A DNA stretch of 64,000 nucleotides from DAINRZ01 sp964634885 (lineage in GTDB: Bacteria > Bacteroidota > Ignavibacteria > Kapaibacteriales > UBA2268), in assembly GCA_964634885.1 (NCBI GenBank), contig CAZWLN010000001.1, forward strand, positions 62,001-126,000, read 5' to 3'. A model generated the notes under the pieces. It was not told the DNA's origin and made no database searches. It worked only from the letters and a program-made list of their open reading frames with translations. Positions 61,140 through 64,000 of this stretch are shown here, piece after piece. Numbering within the stretch: the stretch's first letter is position 1; each line of letters starts with the position of its first letter. The position numbers and the translations under genes are program-made.

Positions 61140-63317
61140 CTATCTGATAACCATTACCCAGGTATAAATCGTTTTTGAACCGTCGAGTATTTGTATGATA
61201 TATTGACCCTGGGCGAGTCGGTTGACGTCGAGACTGATTTTATTATCGTCAATTAAGAAATCATATTTCCAGTTGTCTATTCGCCTTCCGAAATTGTCAA
61301 ACAGCAAGACAGAAGCATTTTCAGATAGTTTTTCATTACTAATAGTAATAATGTGTTCGGCAGGATTCGGATAGGCAAAGGCAGTAGAGCCGTTTGTGGT
61401 TTCTTCAGGCACCGCTGTAATCAACTCATCGGGAATTTCTTCCAGGCTGTAATAGTCAGGGCAACTTACCCGGAAATAGTGCTTTCCGTCGATGTGCATT
61501 GAAATCCACGGAGTAAAGTAAAATCCACGTTGTCCGAGGATGTCCATTTTCATCCCGGTTTCGAGATTGTATCCGAAGAAACCACGAGTTCCGTAGATAT
61601 CACCGTAAAATACCCAAATGGCTTTGTGGCTGCCGAGAAAACCGATAATGACTGAAGAAGAATATTTAAAACTATCAATTTTTATGCTGTAAACAATTTT
61701 CTGCTCATTAAATCCATAAACAGAAATGACTGAATCTGTACTATTTCGGAATAGTGCATAATTCCCGTCTTCCGTCATGTCATAGAAATCCGGCATTTGG
61801 GGAATTCCTGCAGCAGGCTTGGCAACTGAAGAGCCGGAAGAAGGATCGAAACTGAAGGCAGATTTGTCCGTAGCGAAATAGTTCATGGCTCCATTCCGGG
61901 AAATCACTATCTTGCCCAGGTTCATTCCTTTGCTCACTAAGTCAGTTTTATTGCGAAGGCTGTAGTCGCCTGTATTATACACTTCAATTAAATCATTATT
62001 GTATGCAATCATGAAATTCCGGGTAGAATCGAAGATGATACCGGTAATCGTGTCCATGTCCGTAAACAATTCCCTGTCGGTTTTTTTGGTTTCGATATTA
62101 ACGAAAAGAATGGTATCCGGTTTTGTAAAGGTCAGGTATTTGGAATCGGGAGTAAAAGAATGAACAACAGCCTCTATCTGAAAATATTTGACAAAAGAGG
62201 AATCGACGACATTAATTAATGCTGTTGAACCATCCATCCAACTCCAGACCGAAGCAAGGCTGCAATCAGAGTTAGAAATAATTCTTTCCGGATACATGAT
62301 ATATCCTATCGGTATGGAAGCTATTTTGGTACTGTCCTCAATATCATATATGAAATATGTTTGGTAAGGCGGTGGGTCAGAAGAATATTTACTACAACTG
62401 TAATATGTACTTTTGTGGCCTATTCCTCTTTTTAAATCTGATGTTACATAATTGAGCGAAGTCGATGACCATTTTAAAGACGGCCAAGTTTTGAATAATA
62501 ATGTGTCTTCCCGGATGTCATAAACATAACCATCAACTTCCAGATACCTCATGTTTGCCGTAAGAAAATATCTATATATTTCCGATCTCTGCAGCTTCTT
62601 CTTATATATAATACTCCCATTAGCTGCATCCATAAGATTAAAGGTATCAGGTTTCAAAAGATAAGTCAGATGTTTGCCTCCATCGCAGAAACGAACATCC
62701 AGTGCTTTTGGAGTCAGATGGATGCTGCCTGATTGCATTCCGTCTTTTACAGACCAGTATTCCAGTGAGTCGGCCCGCCGGATTACCACCTGTTCTTTTT
62801 CAGGTAGAATGAACGCGTCCGGATTCGATGAAGGTATCTCTCCAAGGAACAATTCCTCACTTGTACTGCCGGTTTTCGTATCGATTACGGTCAGTTTAAG
62901 TGTGGCCCTGTTGAACACGAACAGGGATTCACCGCCGTAACTGAGGCTGTAAATGCAATTGGTATCATTAATGACGTCGATGACGGTTTTCAACAGCATT
63001 TCACCGCTATGATAATTATATATGTACAGCAGGCTGTCGTAATTGACTGCAAATCTTCCGGATTTTCCATCAATGGAAGATTTATTCGTATATTTAAGGG
63101 TCATATCTGTGATGTTTTCATGTATCTTGTCTGTTTCCAGATCAATCTTGTAAAAGCATACTGCTTCTTCATCATAATGATAGCATAAAATTACAACTTC
63201 TTTATCATTGCCCGGATCCATCAGACTATACAAATCGATTGGGCTTCCGTCTTCAAAAGCGCTTAATTTCGATACAAGCGAAATAAAAAGAATTAGCAGC
63301 AATATGAACTTTCTCAT
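61140..63317 (-). CDS. T9SS-secreted propeller-like protein, copy B
   Basis: A 725-residue paralogue of the gene at 58785-60974, with the same signal peptide, propeller-like body and T9SS type A sorting domain. Residues 1-198 are identical to copy A. The central stretch around LFVNIETKKTDRELFTDMDT (about 80 residues) has only two or so differences. Residues about 200-390 and 470-620 differ at many positions and by a few deletions. The C-terminal sorting domain again is nearly identical. This patchwork suggests duplication followed by gene conversion or selection for variable segments. Function is unknown. Each copy keeps its own leader of about 108 bases. Confidence 0.85.
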   Translation of the reverse strand: MRKFILLLILFISLVSKLSAFEDGSPIDLYSLMDPGNDKEVVILCYHYDEEAVCFYKIDLETDKIHENITDMTLKYTNKSSIDGKSGRFAVNYDSLLYIYNYHSGEMLLKTVIDVINDTNCIYSLSYGGESLFVFNRATLKLTVIDTKTGSTSEELFLGEIPSSNPDAFILPEKEQVVIRRADSLEYWSVKDGMQSGSIHLTPKALDVRFCDGGKHLTYLLKPDTFNLMDAANGSIIYKKKLQRSEIYRYFLTANMRYLEVDGYVYDIREDTLLFKTWPSLKWSSTSLNYVTSDLKRGIGHKSTYYSCSKYSSDPPPYQTYFIYDIEDSTKIASIPIGYIMYPERIISNSDCSLASVWSWMDGSTALINVVDSSFVKYFQIEAVVHSFTPDSKYLTFTKPDTILFVNIETKKTDRELFTDMDTITGIIFDSTRNFMIAYNNDLIEVYNTGDYSLRNKTDLVSKGMNLGKIVISRNGAMNYFATDKSAFSFDPSSGSSVAKPAAGIPQMPDFYDMTEDGNYALFRNSTDSVISVYGFNEQKIVYSIKIDSFKYSSSVIIGFLGSHKAIWVFYGDIYGTRGFFGYNLETGMKMDILGQRGFYFTPWISMHIDGKHYFRVSCPDYYSLEEIPDELITAVPEETTNGSTAFAYPNPAEHIITISNEKLSENASVLLFDNFGRRIDNWKYDFLIDDNKISLDVNRLAQGQYIIQILDGSKTIYTWVMVIR

Positions 63318-63453
63318 AGAATCCTCACGAATTTCCGATTTCCGAAAAATTATAATGCTAATATAATAAATTAAGATATGTGAATGAAAGAAAAATTAAA
63401 TACAGTTCCAACGGGTTGGAGAGAATGGGAACAGCACGCCTTGTGTCTCTTCA

Positions 63454-63620
63454 CATTCGTAATTCGTAATTCGTAATTGACTCTGCCGGTCTCGATGCGC
63501 TCGGTACCGTGTGAGACAGGTCTGAGACCTGTCTCTACAGCTAATTCTCTTGAGAATGGTATCGATTTCTGAGACGCAAACCTTGCGTCTCTCCACATTC
63601 GTAATTCGCAAATCGTAATT
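63454..63620. repeat. Short tandem and palindromic repeats
   Basis: A run of attcgta units (about 63454-63480) is followed by two palindromes: GAGACAGGTC TGA GACCTGTCTC (63513-63535) and GAGACGCAA ACC TTGCGTCTC (63571-63591). The second is a relative of the 28-bp palindrome at 17271-17298. A further attcgta-like segment is at 63596-63620. The 63318-63660 gap contains no gene. Confidence 0.65.
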
Positions 63621-63660
63621 ATCTACACTCCCAACTCAACATCAAGCCAATTAGCAACTC

Positions 63661-64000
63661 TCAAAGTTGGTCATAGATTGAGCTGACAAAGCCCGGCATG
63701 ACGATGGGCTTAATCGTCTCAGACTGCCCTGTAGCCACATCGATAGTAAGCAGCACAGCGCAAACTCTCTCATCACCCTCAGCCATCTCATACTTGTGTG
63801 GCGTCTGCAATGTAAATCTCCGGAGGGCAATATCTTTGCGCATACCGACAACCGAATCGAAGGGGCCGGTCATTCCCACATCGGAAATGAAAGCAGTACC
63901 GTTCGGCAGGATAGACGCATCGGCAGTGGGTATATGTGTGTGTGTACCCAAGACAGCGCTGACCTTGCCGTCCAGGAACCACCCCATGGTAACTTTTTCG
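63661..64000 (-). CDS. YmdB/TIGR00282-family metallophosphoesterase (C-terminal part)
   Basis: The C-terminal 113 residues of a protein whose start lies beyond the right edge. In-frame codons continue past the ATG at 63987 to the edge (…EKVTMGWF), so that ATG is internal. The metal-binding GTHTH and the family-specific ISDVGMTGPFDSVVGM segment identify the YmdB/TIGR00282 family of 2',3'-cyclic-nucleotide phosphodiesterases, which are cytoplasmic and affect RNA/biofilm regulation in Bacillus. The end PGFVSSIYDQL and the stop at 63661 are complete. Confidence 0.88.
   Translation of the reverse strand, partial: EKVTMGWFLDGKVSAVLGTHTHIPTADASILPNGTAFISDVGMTGPFDSVVGMRKDIALRRFTLQTPHKYEMAEGDERVCAVLLTIDVATGQSETIKPIVMPGFVSSIYDQL

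Larger units (their letters stand above)
58745..63425. repeat. Tandem 2.3-kb duplication carrying two secreted-protein genes
   Basis: The segment from about 58745 to 61078 is repeated at about 61099 to 63425. Each copy starts with CTGTTTTGCCTGTTC-type sequence, contains one protein gene, and includes the same upstream leader of about 108 bases ending in CAACGG(C/G)TTGGAGAGA. Identity is uneven: near 100 percent over the first 200 codons and promoter, much lower in the middle. Confidence 0.85.

Overview
The window looks like a chromosomal segment of a member of the Bacteroidota/Chlorobiota (FCB) lineage, most likely an Ignavibacteria- or Kapabacteria-type organism. Evidence: several secreted proteins end in a type IX secretion (T9SS) type A sorting domain (34312-37758, 58785-60974, 61140-63317); there is a CarboxypepD_reg-like/TonB-dependent receptor, many SPII lipoproteins, a BFN-UVR protein, an RsfS/ArgS neighbourhood, EtfBA and a class I (DhnA-type) aldolase; and some promoters fit the Bacteroidota -7 consensus TAnnTTTG. 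The assignment rests on gene content and motifs only. Most genes are of moderate GC. A few islands are very AT-rich (10.6-13.4 kb, 24.0-25.6 kb, 28.7-29.3 kb) and look acquired.

Layout. 1-5.4 kb: two tandem M16 zinc peptidases, the first cut by the window edge. 5.5-8.4 kb (minus): LytR_C protein, rsfS, argS, CDGSH iron-sulfur protein. 8.4-10.4 kb: guanine deaminase and an ECF sigma factor. 10.6-13.4 kb: an AT-rich type II restriction-modification pair lying at the 3' side of a CAT-anticodon tRNA. 13.9-17 kb (minus): BFN-UVR protein, etfB-etfA and a small unknown protein. 17.6-20.2 kb: a lipoprotein made of eight 88-residue, four-cysteine repeats. 20.3-23.7 kb: CPBP protease and a PhoR/PhoB-like two-component pair. 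24-29.3 kb: AT-rich membrane pentapeptide-repeat protein, GH92 mannosidase, AT-rich HNH nuclease. 29.5-34 kb: NHL-type lipoprotein, REC-histidine kinase, two unknown envelope proteins. 34.3-39.5 kb: a T9SS-secreted PNGase F-like/LamG protein and a class II photolyase. 39.6-46.7 kb: TonB-dependent receptor, TPR protein, an orphan YhhH/NTF2-type immunity-like protein, acyl-CoA ligase, N-acetylmuramoyl-L-alanine amidase. 46.8-48.8 kb: a structured leader followed by a fused homocysteine methyltransferase/methylene-THF reductase. 48.9-53.4 kb: a 1344-residue hybrid kinase with HPt and its adjacent single-domain regulator. 53.4-58.3 kb: OmpA-like lipoprotein, class I aldolase, a beta-propeller-like unknown, aspartate-semialdehyde dehydrogenase. 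58.7-63.4 kb: a 2.3-kb tandem duplication carrying two T9SS propeller-like proteins with mosaic identity. 63.7-64 kb: the C-terminal end of a YmdB-type phosphoesterase.

Most of this is housekeeping metabolism and envelope or signalling genes in short transcription units. The less explained material is: the four-Cys repeat lipoprotein; the predicted structured RNA in front of the methionine gene; the patchwork pair of T9SS proteins; and several families of short palindromic intergenic repeats (REP-like hairpins, 28-bp palindromes, CCCCATCCC/CCTTCCCC hairpins). I did not find a clear multi-gene system of unknown type. The strongest candidates for something undescribed are the leader RNA and the repeat lipoprotein.
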